DNA of 64,000 bases from Bacteroidota bacterium. GTDB lineage: Bacteria > Bacteroidota > Bacteroidia > AKYH767-A > 2013-40CM-41-45. The position numbers were made by a program, and so were the translations under genes. Where the stretch lies: positions 260,877-324,876 of the forward strand of contig JADKKE010000002.1 in assembly GCA_016720655.1 (NCBI GenBank), read 5' to 3'. The notes under the pieces are model-generated. The model was given only the letters and a program-made list of their open reading frames with translations, made no database searches and was not told the origin of the DNA. Below, in pieces: positions 36,701 through 46,117 of the stretch (position 1 is the first letter of the stretch; each line of letters begins with the position of its first letter).

Positions 36701-37781
36701 GCAGATTTCAAAATTCAACCCATCTGCGTGAACAACAGTTACCAATTCCAGGATAGTAGCAGCATCAACAATGGAAGCATCTTGCATTGGGACTGGAGTA
36801 TTGCAGGTGTTGCATCATTGGATACTGTACAAAACCCTTCCTATACATTTGCAGACACAGGAACGTATGCAGTTACACTGATGATTTCATCAGATATCGG
36901 GTGCACAAATAGTATCACACAAGCGGTCCATGTTTATCCGCTGCCAACAGCTAATTTTAGTTTTGATCCACAGTTTGGAAACCCACCGCTCGATGTTCAG
37001 TTTACTGATTTCTCCACAGGAGGATCCTTCTATCAATGGGAATTTGGAGATAATAGTACAGGAAGTAGTACACATGAACCCTCTCACATTTATCAAGACA
37101 CAGGTATATTTGTGATTCATCAATATGTTACCAATGCATATGGTTGTATTGATTCGGTTGAAAAAAGTATCTATGTGATTAAGCCTGTTCTGGATATTGC
37201 GATCACCGGCGATTCCTCCTATGTCGATGGAAACTACTTCTATGTAGTCGCACGGATTGCAAATCAGGGCACACGAGAAATTAACAAAGTGAACATGGAG
37301 GCAAGACTTGAAGACGGAACTACTATCAAAGAAAAATATGAATCACTAATTCCAAATGGTCCGGCAGGTATTCAAAGTTATTCTTTCAAAGCCGCCTTTT
37401 TAATATCTGCAAATTCAAATTTCAATTACTATTGCGTGAAAGCAAATGATCCAAATGGAGAAACAGATAATGTTCAATCCAACAATGAACGTTGCTTCAA
37501 CAGAACATCCAATCTTGCAATTGTTAACCCCTACCCCCAATCCTTTCACTGATGTTGTATCGGTTCGTGTAGTATTGCCATTTGAAGACAATGTATCCAT
37601 CGATCTCTTCGACTTCACCGGTAAAATAATAAGCAACCTGTACACAGGAGCAGCGAACAAAGGACTTCTTGAAGTTCGAAGTGATTTATCTGGTCTTTCG
37701 GATGGTGTTTATTCCATTCGCATTCAATTCAGGGATGAAGAACAAACAAGAAGGATTGTAAAACAAACTCCAAAAAACTGA
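33711..37781 (+). CDS. Large secreted PKD-repeat protein with type IX sorting domain (two frameshifts)
   Basis: Reconstructed length about 1356 residues. It has a signal peptide (MRRKLTLATSLALVSIQLFG), a first PKD half (SFTNTSSGATSYEWDF), then five or so repeats of about 60-70 residues with the pattern RLDFGSSLxNxPxxTxLG (33900-34830, propeller-like), the second half of that PKD domain (SCSWSSGGPKYVSLKATDA), about nine further PKD domains with WDFGD/WNFGD motifs (34950-37170), a CARDB-like domain (DIAITGDSSYVDGNYFYVVA) and a type A sorting domain (PYPNPFTDVVSVRVVLPF). Frames break at 34442-34443 (G2, expected G3) and at 37534-37538 (C5, expected C4). It is probably exported by type IX secretion to the cell surface. 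Confidence 0.88.
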
Positions 37782-37793
37782 TTTCGTATCGCT

Positions 37794-37824
37794 AAACCCC
37801 GGAAAACCGGGGTTTATTTTTTTT
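37794..37824 (+). terminator. Rho-independent terminator after the PKD gene
   Basis: AAACCCCGG / CCGGGGTTT with an AAAA loop, followed by ATTTTTTTT. It separates the PKD gene from the ABC exporter genes. Confidence 0.92.
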
Positions 37825-37876
37825 CATTACTTTGACAATTCGGCTCATTCCGTTACATTTGGTCATTGTCGCTTTT

Positions 37877-38698
37877 ATGGAATACGAAATTAAACCCGCA
37901 CAGCGTTTAGGTCTGGACCTTAAAGAGTTATGGGATTTTCATGAACTTTTTTTCTTCTTTACCTGGCGGGATATTAAGATCAAATACAAGCAAACAGTGT
38001 TGGGGGCAGTTTGGGCAATATTGCAACCCTTTCTCCTGATGGTTGTGTTTACATTTTTCTTCAATCATGCTTTGAAGGTCCCATCAGAAAACATGCCTTA
38101 CCCTATTTTTGTTTTTACCGGCCTGATGCTCTGGAATGTATTTTCCAGCGGAATCAGTAATGCCGGCAACAGCATGGTGAACAATGCCAATATCATCAAG
38201 AAAATATATTTTCCCCGTCTTATCATTCCTGTGTCAGCCATCCTTGCTTCATTGGTAGATTACCTGATGACCTTTATTATTCTCATTGGTATGCTCTTGT
38301 ATTTTCATACAGATGTTTCCTATTCCACTTTACTTGTGGGATTACCTTTAAGTTTGCTCATTACACTGATGACTACTTTTGGTTTGGGGAGTTTTTTATC
38401 TGCTCTGAATGTTAAATACCGTGATTTCAGGTACGTCATTCCTTTCATGGTTCAATTTCTTTTGTTTCTTACCCCGGTTATTTATCCGGTGAGTATTATA
38501 TCCAATGGTTGGGTTCGTGAGACTTTACAAATTCTGAATCCGATGTCCGGTGCAATTGACACTTTCAGAGCTGCTTTTTCAAATACAAGTATTGATTATC
38601 TACTTGTCGTGAAAAGTTTGACTGTTTCACTTTTGTTCTCTGTTGTTGGCATGGCTTATTTCAGAAAGACCGAACACTATTTTGCTGACCTTGCCTGA
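37877..38698 (+). CDS. ABC-2 type polysaccharide export permease (Wzm-like)
   Basis: 273 residues from the ATG at 37877 (an upstream alternative would add a hydrophobic, unlikely lead). The N-terminal amphipathic part has LKELWDFHELFFFFTWRDIK, then six membrane helices with the family segments LGAVWAILQPFLLMVVFTFF, NAGNSMVNNANIIKKIYFPR and ALNVKYRDFRYVIPFMVQF. It is the inner-membrane half of an O-antigen/teichoic-type ABC exporter. The stop TGA overlaps the ATPase ATG by one base (TGATG). Confidence 0.93.
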   Translation: MEYEIKPAQRLGLDLKELWDFHELFFFFTWRDIKIKYKQTVLGAVWAILQPFLLMVVFTFFFNHALKVPSENMPYPIFVFTGLMLWNVFSSGISNAGNSMVNNANIIKKIYFPRLIIPVSAILASLVDYLMTFIILIGMLLYFHTDVSYSTLLVGLPLSLLITLMTTFGLGSFLSALNVKYRDFRYVIPFMVQFLLFLTPVIYPVSIISNGWVRETLQILNPMSGAIDTFRAAFSNTSIDYLLVVKSLTVSLLFSVVGMAYFRKTEHYFADLA

Positions 38699-39921
38699 TG
38701 AAGCCCATCCTTGAAATCCAAAATATTTCCAAAAAATTCAGGATCTCACACGAACTGTCGCCATATCTGACATTTCAGGGAAGGCTTTTAAATATGCTAC
38801 GGTTTCGAAGTACCGTTACATCGGAAGAGTTCTGGGCATTGAAAGATATTTCATTTTCTATTGAACCTGGTGAATCTATCGGCATTATAGGAAAAAATGG
38901 AGCCGGAAAATCCACGCTATTGAAGATTCTTTCGAGAATCACTCCACCTTCCAGTGGAAAAATAATTTCCCGTGGCAGAATTGCCAGTTTATTAGAGGTT
39001 GGAACCGGATTTCATCCGGAACTTACCGGGAGAGAAAATATTTTTCTCAATGGCTCCATTCTGGGAATGAAGCGCAAAGAGATTACAAAAAAGTTTGATG
39101 CCATCGTTGATTTTTCAGGTGTAGAAAAATTCCTGGACACTCCTCTCAAACATTATTCAAGTGGCATGCAACTACGTTTAGCTTTTGCTGTTGCTGCATT
39201 TTTGGAACCGGAAATTCTAATCATTGATTAAGTTCTTGCCGTTGGTGATGCGGAATTCCAAAGAAAATGTATGGGTAAAATGGATGAGGTAGCAAATAGC
39301 GGCCGCACAATTCTTTTTGTCAGCCACAATATGGGTGCAATAAAAAGTCTTTGTCACAAAGCCATTCTGATAAAACAAGGACAGGTAGAGATGATTGGAC
39401 CCAGTGCCAAAGTAGTGGAACATTACCTGGCAACAACACAGCACCATGCAGAAAATGTAAGAGAATTTATTCAATCGAAGGATGGGAAAATAAACCTGAA
39501 GTTGCCGTATTGGATCGATGCACAAGAAGAAAAAGTAAACACCTATTCATACGGTGACAATCCGACACTACGCTTTGAGCTTGAATTGTCGCAACCCATA
39601 GAAAATCTTGTTATCGGTTTGGCGCTGGTGACAAAAGACGGATCTCGTATTTTTACTTCGCATTCCAACGATGATCTTCAGTTCAAATTACCCAATCCAG
39701 CGAATGGCAAATTCACCATAGATACCCGGATTGATTTGCCTTCCCTTTCCCCCGGGGTGTATGATATTATTTTTGGAATAAAGGATAAGAATCATGATAC
39801 TCTTATTTATTCCGAAGATGAAATTGTTCTTGAATTGAATTATATCCGCAAGGAAAAAGATGGAGATGAAGGCTTGCTCTGGCATACAACCAACTGGCAA
39901 TACCGTACAAACGTTAAATAA
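38698..39921 (+). CDS. Polysaccharide ABC exporter ATPase with C-terminal glycan-binding domain (Wzt-like), in-frame stop at Walker B
   Basis: 407 codons. Walker A GKNGAGKS with K71, signature YSSGMQLRLAFA (about 153-164), Walker B EILIID (172-177), then codon 178 is TAA (39229-39231) where GAA for the catalytic glutamate is expected. The same frame continues without break as VLAVGDAEFQRKCMG, the H-loop TILFVSHNM and a C-terminal beta-sandwich (about 260-405: NPTLRFELELSQPIENLVIG) like the glycan-binding domain of Wzt. One base change (G to T) explains the stop. It is either a real loss-of-function allele or a base-call error. With an intact sequence it would pair with the Wzm-like permease. 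Confidence 0.88.
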
Positions 39922-39942
39922 ACAAACCCTGATCTGCTGTTC

Positions 39943-41106
39943 ATGATTGGAAAAATTCGAAAATATTATCGCGAAGGCAATTTGGCTCTGGCTTTAAAAC
40001 TGAAGCTGAATATCTATTTCGACAAATGGATTGCAGGATCTGAAAAGCAGAAACTCGGTTCGAAATTTGTTAATCGATTTTATGTCCGCAACGAAGCAGA
40101 AGCTGTGCGCTTCTTTTTTCTCCAGGCACAATCCTGGAGAAACCATTTTAAGGAGAAGAGAAAAATAGTCGTAATTGGAAATTCGGAAAATGCGAACCTC
40201 AAAGAGCTAATCCTCCAACTGGAAAGTGAAGGTTTGGAACCAATACGCATATCATTTCAGGAGCTAACAAGTTTAAAAAGAAGAGAAACCGAAGCCGGTG
40301 AATTCCTGGGGATCTTTTCATTTTATTTCCGGAACAAAATAAATTATAAAATAAGTGACTTTTTGTTTTCATCGGAAATTCTGAAAGATATTCCATTTGA
40401 TTATCTCGGTGATACATGGGAAGATTTTGAATTTGCCAGTGAACAGGATCATCAGAATAGTCTGGGTTTTGTTTCTCCATTGCTGAATGACGAAACAGAC
40501 TATTTTGAGCTTTACAAAAGATCGCTCACCCGATTTGAAAAAAAATGCGATATCCGGGATTACATGGATCTCTGTCAAATCATCAAGTACATCAACCAAC
40601 ATGAAATTCCCGGTGATGTCGCTGAATTCGGTTCGTACAAAGGGCACAGTGGCTTCCTCCTTTCGTTGCTTTTAGAAGCATCCGGAAATACTAAAAAGCT
40701 GTTCATGTACGATACCTTCGAAAAATTTCCGGTCGAGACCATCGGTGTGGATGCTTTTTGGAGCGATACACATGAAGTTAATTTTGAGGAGGTGAAGGCC
40801 AAATTCACGGATCGGAAAAATGTAGAACTGGTGAAGGGTGATTTTACGGAAACACTGTCTACAGTTCGGCCGGCACAGCTATCCTTCATCTATGTAGATT
40901 GCGATTCCTACCGGGCGACTACTTTTCTGATGAAAGAATTGTACGACACTGTGCTTTCTTCAGGAGGAGTGATGATTCTGGAAGATTACGGGCATCCTGC
41001 ACTCCTGGGCAACCGACTCGCCTATCATCATTTTTTTGACGGCAGAAAAGATTGTTTCAAGTTCTTTTCGCAATTCAGCGGCTTTATGATTATTGTAAAG
41101 AAATAA
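39943..41106 (+). CDS. TylF/MycF-like O-methyltransferase with an N-terminal extension
   Basis: 387 residues. The C-terminal half (about 215-385) is a TylF/MycF (macrocin O-methyltransferase) domain: IPGDVAEFGSYKGHSGFLLS (SAM loop), KLFMYDTFEKFP, FIYVDCDSYRATTFLMKELY and GGVMILEDYGHP. The Asp cluster for Mg2+ (DCDSY, EDYG) is visible. The N-terminal 200 residues include a short Rossmann-like strand set (KIVVIGNSENANLKELILQL) that I do not recognise. It probably methylates a sugar hydroxyl of the surface glycan. It lies directly after the ABC exporter genes, where Wzt-dependent systems often have chain-capping enzymes. Confidence 0.82.
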   Translation: MIGKIRKYYREGNLALALKLKLNIYFDKWIAGSEKQKLGSKFVNRFYVRNEAEAVRFFFLQAQSWRNHFKEKRKIVVIGNSENANLKELILQLESEGLEPIRISFQELTSLKRRETEAGEFLGIFSFYFRNKINYKISDFLFSSEILKDIPFDYLGDTWEDFEFASEQDHQNSLGFVSPLLNDETDYFELYKRSLTRFEKKCDIRDYMDLCQIIKYINQHEIPGDVAEFGSYKGHSGFLLSLLLEASGNTKKLFMYDTFEKFPVETIGVDAFWSDTHEVNFEEVKAKFTDRKNVELVKGDFTETLSTVRPAQLSFIYVDCDSYRATTFLMKELYDTVLSSGGVMILEDYGHPALLGNRLAYHHFFDGRKDCFKFFSQFSGFMIIVKK

Positions 41107-41129
41107 TTTGAGTGTAAGTATCTTTTGGC

Positions 41130-42131
41130 ATGAACAATCCTATAATCAGCATTCTTGTTCCAAGTTATAATCAAGGCGCGTATATTGAACATACGATCCT
41201 GAGTGTACTGAAACAAAATTATCAAAACTGGGAACTCATTATCCAGGATGCAAATTCTAAGGATCAGACTGCAGAAGTTTGCAATGCATATGTGTTGAGA
41301 GACAAACGAATTCAGTTTTACTGTGAGAAAGACAAAGGTTTTGCTGACGGTGTAAACAAAGCACTCGAACATGCAAGTGGTGAAATTTGTGCGATTCAAA
41401 GTTCAGACGATTATTATTCAAATGCCGAAGTTTTCACGGATGCTGCTAAATTGTATTCAGAAAATCCTCAACTGAATCTTTTAGCAGGGTTCCACATCCC
41501 TATCGACAGCAATCTTTTCGAGGTCCTGTGTCCACCACCTGTACAAAAAGAAGAAACTGGTTTTCTGGATCGCAAAAATGTATTTTCATTGAAGAATCAC
41601 TTTCCCCAGGGATCCACATTTTTCTCTCTCAAACGCGCCTTCCAGGTTAACAAACTTAATCTGAATGTTGATATGGTTGCAGACACAGATTTCTGGATCC
41701 GGATTACCAACTATTCTCCGGCCTCTGAAAATGCTATTCTACGAGTTGATAAAGTCTGGAGTTGCGCTATTTTACATGAAGAACAGCGAAGCGTGGATCA
41801 ATGTAACTTTTCTTTGGGCAGAGCACGAATGTTCAGGTACATGCTCGACGATCCCAAAATGGAACTGCCATATGAAAAAAAACTCAGCGTTTTCAAAGCG
41901 AACCTGATCGATGCATTTGATTACCATTATTATCAGAATAAAGATAATTCGGTATTGGTGAAAATGTGGAAGGAAGTATTCAAGGAGGATATTTCCTGGA
42001 AATGGAAAGTTAAATCTGTTTTGATAAAAATACCTTTCTTCCGAAAATGGTATTTCAGGAATATTATTGAACGTAGCACTTTGTTTTTGTTATCCTATCC
42101 AAGGGGTAAATCGACAAAATGGTTTGAATGA
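41130..42131 (+). CDS. Glycosyltransferase family 2
   Basis: 333 residues with an N-terminal GT-A domain: ISILVPSYNQGAYIEHTILS, NWELIIQDANSKDQT, KDKGFADGVNKALEHASGE and the metal-binding QSSDDYYSNAEVF (DDY in place of the usual DxD). The C-terminal WSCAILHEEQRS matches the position where GT2 proteins of surface loci end their catalytic domain. A C-terminal 90-residue basic tail has no clear domain. Donor and acceptor are unknown. Confidence 0.9.
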   Translation: MNNPIISILVPSYNQGAYIEHTILSVLKQNYQNWELIIQDANSKDQTAEVCNAYVLRDKRIQFYCEKDKGFADGVNKALEHASGEICAIQSSDDYYSNAEVFTDAAKLYSENPQLNLLAGFHIPIDSNLFEVLCPPPVQKEETGFLDRKNVFSLKNHFPQGSTFFSLKRAFQVNKLNLNVDMVADTDFWIRITNYSPASENAILRVDKVWSCAILHEEQRSVDQCNFSLGRARMFRYMLDDPKMELPYEKKLSVFKANLIDAFDYHYYQNKDNSVLVKMWKEVFKEDISWKWKVKSVLIKIPFFRKWYFRNIIERSTLFLLSYPRGKSTKWFE

Positions 42132-42181
42132 TCAATCAACCGAGCTCAAAAAAAATTGACAACCCCAACAAGACTTGACAA

Positions 42182-43057
42182 ATGTTATCCTTCTTCAAAT
42201 CTACTTACCGATCGTTCCGCAAATCAATTCGGTTGTTGCGGTATCAACTGTCCGGCAAAAAAGCATGGACGACAGGGTATGAAGAATACAAATGGGATAG
42301 AATTAATGAATGTTTGGAAGACACTGCATTTTTAAAAGGAATCGAAGAAGGCAGACTTCCATCCGGTTATGGTCAAAAAATTGATGACCGGATTGTTGAA
42401 TATCCATGGATCTTTGCACAACTAAAAAATTCCGGTAAAAAAATTCTGGATGCCGGATCAACATTTAATTATCCCAGGCTCGTTTCACATTCTTTATTAC
42501 AGGAAAAAGAACTGACCATTTTCACTTTTTATCCTGAAAGCAATAATTTTTCATCGAGGCGAATTTCTTATGTTTATGGTGACCTTCTGGATTTACCGTT
42601 CCGGAATGAATTATTTGACACAGTTATTTGTCAAAGTACACTTGAACACATCGACATGGATAATTCAATCTATGGCTATGATCTGGAACGCAGGGATACT
42701 ACTCAGGAAAAAAGTTATTCCTTTTTAAAAGGAATTTCAGAATTGCTTAGGATTTTAAAACCCGGCGGAATGTTGTGCATTACTTTTCCTTATGGAAAAT
42801 TTGAGAATCATGGTTTCTTCCAGCAATTTGATGATGAAATGGTTTCCCGAATTAAAATCTTGCTGGAACCACAGGGAAAAATACGTGAGGAAAGATATTT
42901 TTTATATAAACAGGAAGGATGGATCATCTCCAATTCAAGCGAAGCCGGTGAAGCAGAATCCTACAATCCACATACCGGTAAGGGTAAAGGAACTGATGAA
43001 GCGGCTCATTGTCGCGCGCTTTGTTGCCTTGCCTTCTCAAAAAATCAAAAGTCGTAG
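42182..43057 (+). CDS. Class I SAM-dependent methyltransferase
   Basis: A 291-residue protein. KKILDAGSTFNYPRLVSHSL is a weak SAM motif I (no GxGxG), and VYGDLLDLPFRNELFDTVIC, STLEHIDMDNSIYGYD and ELLRILKPGGMLCITFPYGK follow the Methyltransf_11 order. The glycine-poor motif I may lower SAM affinity or indicate a variant. It ends three bases before the next methyltransferase gene. The substrate is probably a sugar of the glycan; this is inference from position only. Confidence 0.78.
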   Translation: MLSFFKSTYRSFRKSIRLLRYQLSGKKAWTTGYEEYKWDRINECLEDTAFLKGIEEGRLPSGYGQKIDDRIVEYPWIFAQLKNSGKKILDAGSTFNYPRLVSHSLLQEKELTIFTFYPESNNFSSRRISYVYGDLLDLPFRNELFDTVICQSTLEHIDMDNSIYGYDLERRDTTQEKSYSFLKGISELLRILKPGGMLCITFPYGKFENHGFFQQFDDEMVSRIKILLEPQGKIREERYFLYKQEGWIISNSSEAGEAESYNPHTGKGKGTDEAAHCRALCCLAFSKNQKS

Positions 43058-43059
43058 AA

Positions 43060-43980
43060 ATGTCAGCGGAATCAAAATTACATTCTGACAAAGCGAAGTA
43101 CCCGATGACATGGGAAGAGACAATCATTCATTTGAGAACTCTCCCATCTTTTCAGGAGGTACTGCATGAATCGTATCTCGACAGTGATTTGGTATCAAAT
43201 GCGGAACGATTTCAGAACTCTGATGAATTCAACGCTACTTTAAAACTGATTCGTTCTCACGCCCCGGCAGCTACAACAATTCTGGATATCGGTTCTGGCA
43301 ATGGAGTGAGTACAATTGCTTTGGCAAGAAATGGGTACACCCTCACAGCCCTGGAGCCTGATCCCAGCCCGACTGTAGGTTGTGCAGCGATCCGATCAAT
43401 GGCTGAACATTACGGATTAAAAACAGTTTCAATCCTTCAGTCCTATGCCGAAGCTATTCCGGCCGAAAATAATACATTCGATATCGTTCATGTACGTCAG
43501 GCCATGCATCATGCGCAAAATCTGGACAAGTTTTTAACCGAAATCCAAAGGGTTTTGAAACCCGGAGGTTTCCTTTTTACGCTTAGGGATCATGTGATTT
43601 ACAACAATCATGACAAGCAAATATTCCTGAAGGCCCATCCTTTGCAAGAATATTATGGAGGGGAAAATGCCTATACTGAAGCGGAGTATCTTCATGCAAT
43701 GAAGCATGCCGGATTAAAAGCGATACGGGTTCTTCGTCATTTTGATTCAGTTATCAATTATGCGCCACTGACGCAGGAAACATTGGCTTCCTTGCCACGT
43801 CAATTCACCCAGAATTTGAATACACGTGCCAAACAAAAGTTTGGGATATTAGGTAATTTACCAGCCTTCCAATACATTTACCGCAAAGCAGTTCAATTCC
43901 GATTCGGCGGCCCCTTGGATGAACGCAGGATTCCGGGTAGAATGTATAGTTTTGTCGCAGTGAAACCTGTATCCGCTTAA
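43060..43980 (+). CDS. Class I SAM-dependent methyltransferase
   Basis: 306 residues from the ATG at 43060 (an upstream in-frame start would overlap the previous gene and adds no conserved residues). Motif I TTILDIGSGNGVSTIALARN, motif II TALEPDPSPTVGC, AENNTFDIVHVRQAMHHAQN and EIQRVLKPGGFLFTLRDHVI are clear. The second half (YYGGENAYTEAEYLHAMKHA) is an added helical part. It lies between another methyltransferase and a sugar epimerase, so a role in glycan decoration is likely. Confidence 0.85.
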   Translation: MSAESKLHSDKAKYPMTWEETIIHLRTLPSFQEVLHESYLDSDLVSNAERFQNSDEFNATLKLIRSHAPAATTILDIGSGNGVSTIALARNGYTLTALEPDPSPTVGCAAIRSMAEHYGLKTVSILQSYAEAIPAENNTFDIVHVRQAMHHAQNLDKFLTEIQRVLKPGGFLFTLRDHVIYNNHDKQIFLKAHPLQEYYGGENAYTEAEYLHAMKHAGLKAIRVLRHFDSVINYAPLTQETLASLPRQFTQNLNTRAKQKFGILGNLPAFQYIYRKAVQFRFGGPLDERRIPGRMYSFVAVKPVSA

Positions 43981-44002
43981 TCAAACAACCTATCCATTGA
44001 CA

Positions 44003-44938
44003 ATGCCAACCATCCTGATTACCGGAGGAGCCGGATTTATTGGTTCCCATCTCACTACACTGCTTCTTTCCAAAGGATTTTCGGTAGTGGTATTGGACAA
44101 TTTCTCTTATGGAAAGAGAAAATTTCTTCCGGAGAATAATCCTTCCCTACACATTCATGAAGTCGATATTCTGGACAAATCAGCATTACAAACCCATTTT
44201 GAATTATACAAACCGGAAACTGTTTTTCATCTCGCAGCCATTCATCACATTCCAACATGCGAACAGAAACCCGAACTTGCTATTCGTACCAATATAGAAG
44301 GCACTGAAAATATCATTCTGGCTGCTCAATCAGTTGGCGTAAAGCGCTTCATTTTCGCTTCAAGTGGTGCTGTATATGAAATTGTAGATGAGGAATTAAA
44401 GGAGAATAGCACACCTGTCGTTCCGCATGATATTTACAGCATCACCAAACGCGCCGGAGAAGATCTGATCCGTTTGTATGCTGAACGGAAAGTTTTCAAA
44501 TCGGTAGTCTGCAGGCTTTTTAACACAGTCGGATCCCATGAAACCAATGCTCATTTGGTTCCGGATATTCTTCAGCAAGTGTTAGAGAATAAGACAGAAA
44601 TAGCTTTGGGTAACCTCAGTCCATTGAGAAGTTACATTCATGTATTGGATGTTGCTGAAGCCTTTGCCACGATCGGATTTCAGGAATTTAAGAATGATTT
44701 CGAAACTTTCAATATCGGCACAGAATCCGAACATTCTGTAGCAGACATCCTTCAATTAATAGCAGAGATTTCAGGAAAGGCACTTCAAGCATTTCAACAT
44801 CCTGACCGGGTACGAAAAGTAGACAGACACCGTCAGCGTGCCAATCTTGCGAAGACGACTTCGCTCACAGGATGGTCGCCAAAAAGAAGTCTGAAGGAAG
44901 CATTGCAGGACGCATATCAAGAAGCCATTCATGTTTAA
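44003..44938 (+). CDS. NAD-dependent sugar epimerase/dehydratase (extended SDR)
   Basis: 311 residues. The Rossmann loop TILITGGAGFIGSHLTTLLL starts right at the ATG (44003), followed by VFHLAAIHHIPTCEQKPELA, FASSGAVYEIVDEELKENST and the catalytic YSITKRAGEDLIRLY (Tyr-x3-Lys). The pattern is that of UDP-glucose 4-epimerase / nucleotide-sugar dehydratase relatives. The exact sugar nucleotide is not clear. The end overlaps the following glycosyltransferase start by eight bases. Confidence 0.9.
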   Translation: MPTILITGGAGFIGSHLTTLLLSKGFSVVVLDNFSYGKRKFLPENNPSLHIHEVDILDKSALQTHFELYKPETVFHLAAIHHIPTCEQKPELAIRTNIEGTENIILAAQSVGVKRFIFASSGAVYEIVDEELKENSTPVVPHDIYSITKRAGEDLIRLYAERKVFKSVVCRLFNTVGSHETNAHLVPDILQQVLENKTEIALGNLSPLRSYIHVLDVAEAFATIGFQEFKNDFETFNIGTESEHSVADILQLIAEISGKALQAFQHPDRVRKVDRHRQRANLAKTTSLTGWSPKRSLKEALQDAYQEAIHV

Positions 44939-46117
44939 TAGAATCAATATAATTATCCCGGTGGAAGCAGTTCATGGACAGGAGGATTTACTTACCAATC
45001 CAACCTGATTGAAGCGCTCAGGACCCGGCCGGATGTAAGCGTATTTCTTGTCCGCAATCTGGATCAAAGTCCGGATGAAAAGACAACGCTAAAATTACCC
45101 GCAAAGGTGATTCATTTTATTTCACAAGTCAGGGATGTTCTTTCAAATAAATTCTCTCTGCTTCTCCGGGGATACAACAAACAACTCACCCATAAACTAA
45201 ACAGATATACTATCGCAGAGATGAATGTATTGTTCACACATAACAATGCACATCTCCTTTCCAAAAACAATCTTCTTAAACTCTATTGGATTCCGGATTT
45301 TCAACACGTCCACATGAGCTATTTTTTTAGTCCGGATGAAATTAGCGAACGAAACCAACGGTTTCTGCACGGCTGTGAACACGCGGATATTGTGATTGTG
45401 AGCAGCAGGAATGCACAAAATGATCTTGCGAATTTTGCTCCTCAATATCTTGCTAAAAGCAGGATTTCGAATTTTGTTTCCAATGTACCGAAAGGAATCT
45501 GGGACATCGATCCATTGCAACTCATCAGCAAATATTCAGTTCCTGAAAAGTTCTTTTATCTTCCGAATCAATTCTGGAAGCATAAAAATCACATGCTCGT
45601 TTTTGAAGCATTGAATTTGCTTAAATCGGAAAATATTTTCCCAGTTATTGTATGTACAGGAAACCCTACAGATTATCGTAATCCTGAATACAGCAATGAA
45701 TTAAAAGTAAAGATCGAACAATGGGGCTTAAAAGACCAGCTCTATATTTTGGGCCTTGTGGATCATAGTGATGTGCTGCTGTTAATCCGTCAATGTATCG
45801 CGTTGATCAATCCTTCATTATTTGAAGGCTGGAGTACAACTGTAGAAGAATGTAAATCCATTGGCAAACGAGCAATTCTTTCGGACATAGAAGTACACAA
45901 AGAACAAAACCCACCTTTAACAGATTATTTTAATCCAAAGGATGCCGGGACACTTGCTGAAATTCTCAAAAAAAGATGGGCCGAATTATCACCCGGACCC
46001 GATTTAAAATTGGAAGAAGATGCGAAAGCAAATTTGCATGAGCGCATGAGCAATTATGCAAATAATTTTGTAAGCATTATCAAGAAAAGTTATGCTAACA
46101 GGAAAATCGATGAATAA
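44931..46117 (+). CDS. Glycosyltransferase family 4 (frameshifted near the start)
   Basis: Reconstructed 395 residues. From the ATG at 44931 the first frame reads MFNRINIII and then fails. Adding one C to the C3 run at 44957-44959 gives PGGSSSWTGGFTYQSNLIEA and joins the long open frame. GT-B features follow: LYWIPDFQHVHMSYFF, KFFYLPNQFWKHKNHMLVFE and the E-x7-E type SLFEGWSTTVEECKSIGKRA. The glycine-rich beginning is exactly what a GT4 needs, so the frameshift is likely a base error. The last bases overlap the next gene. Confidence 0.88.
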
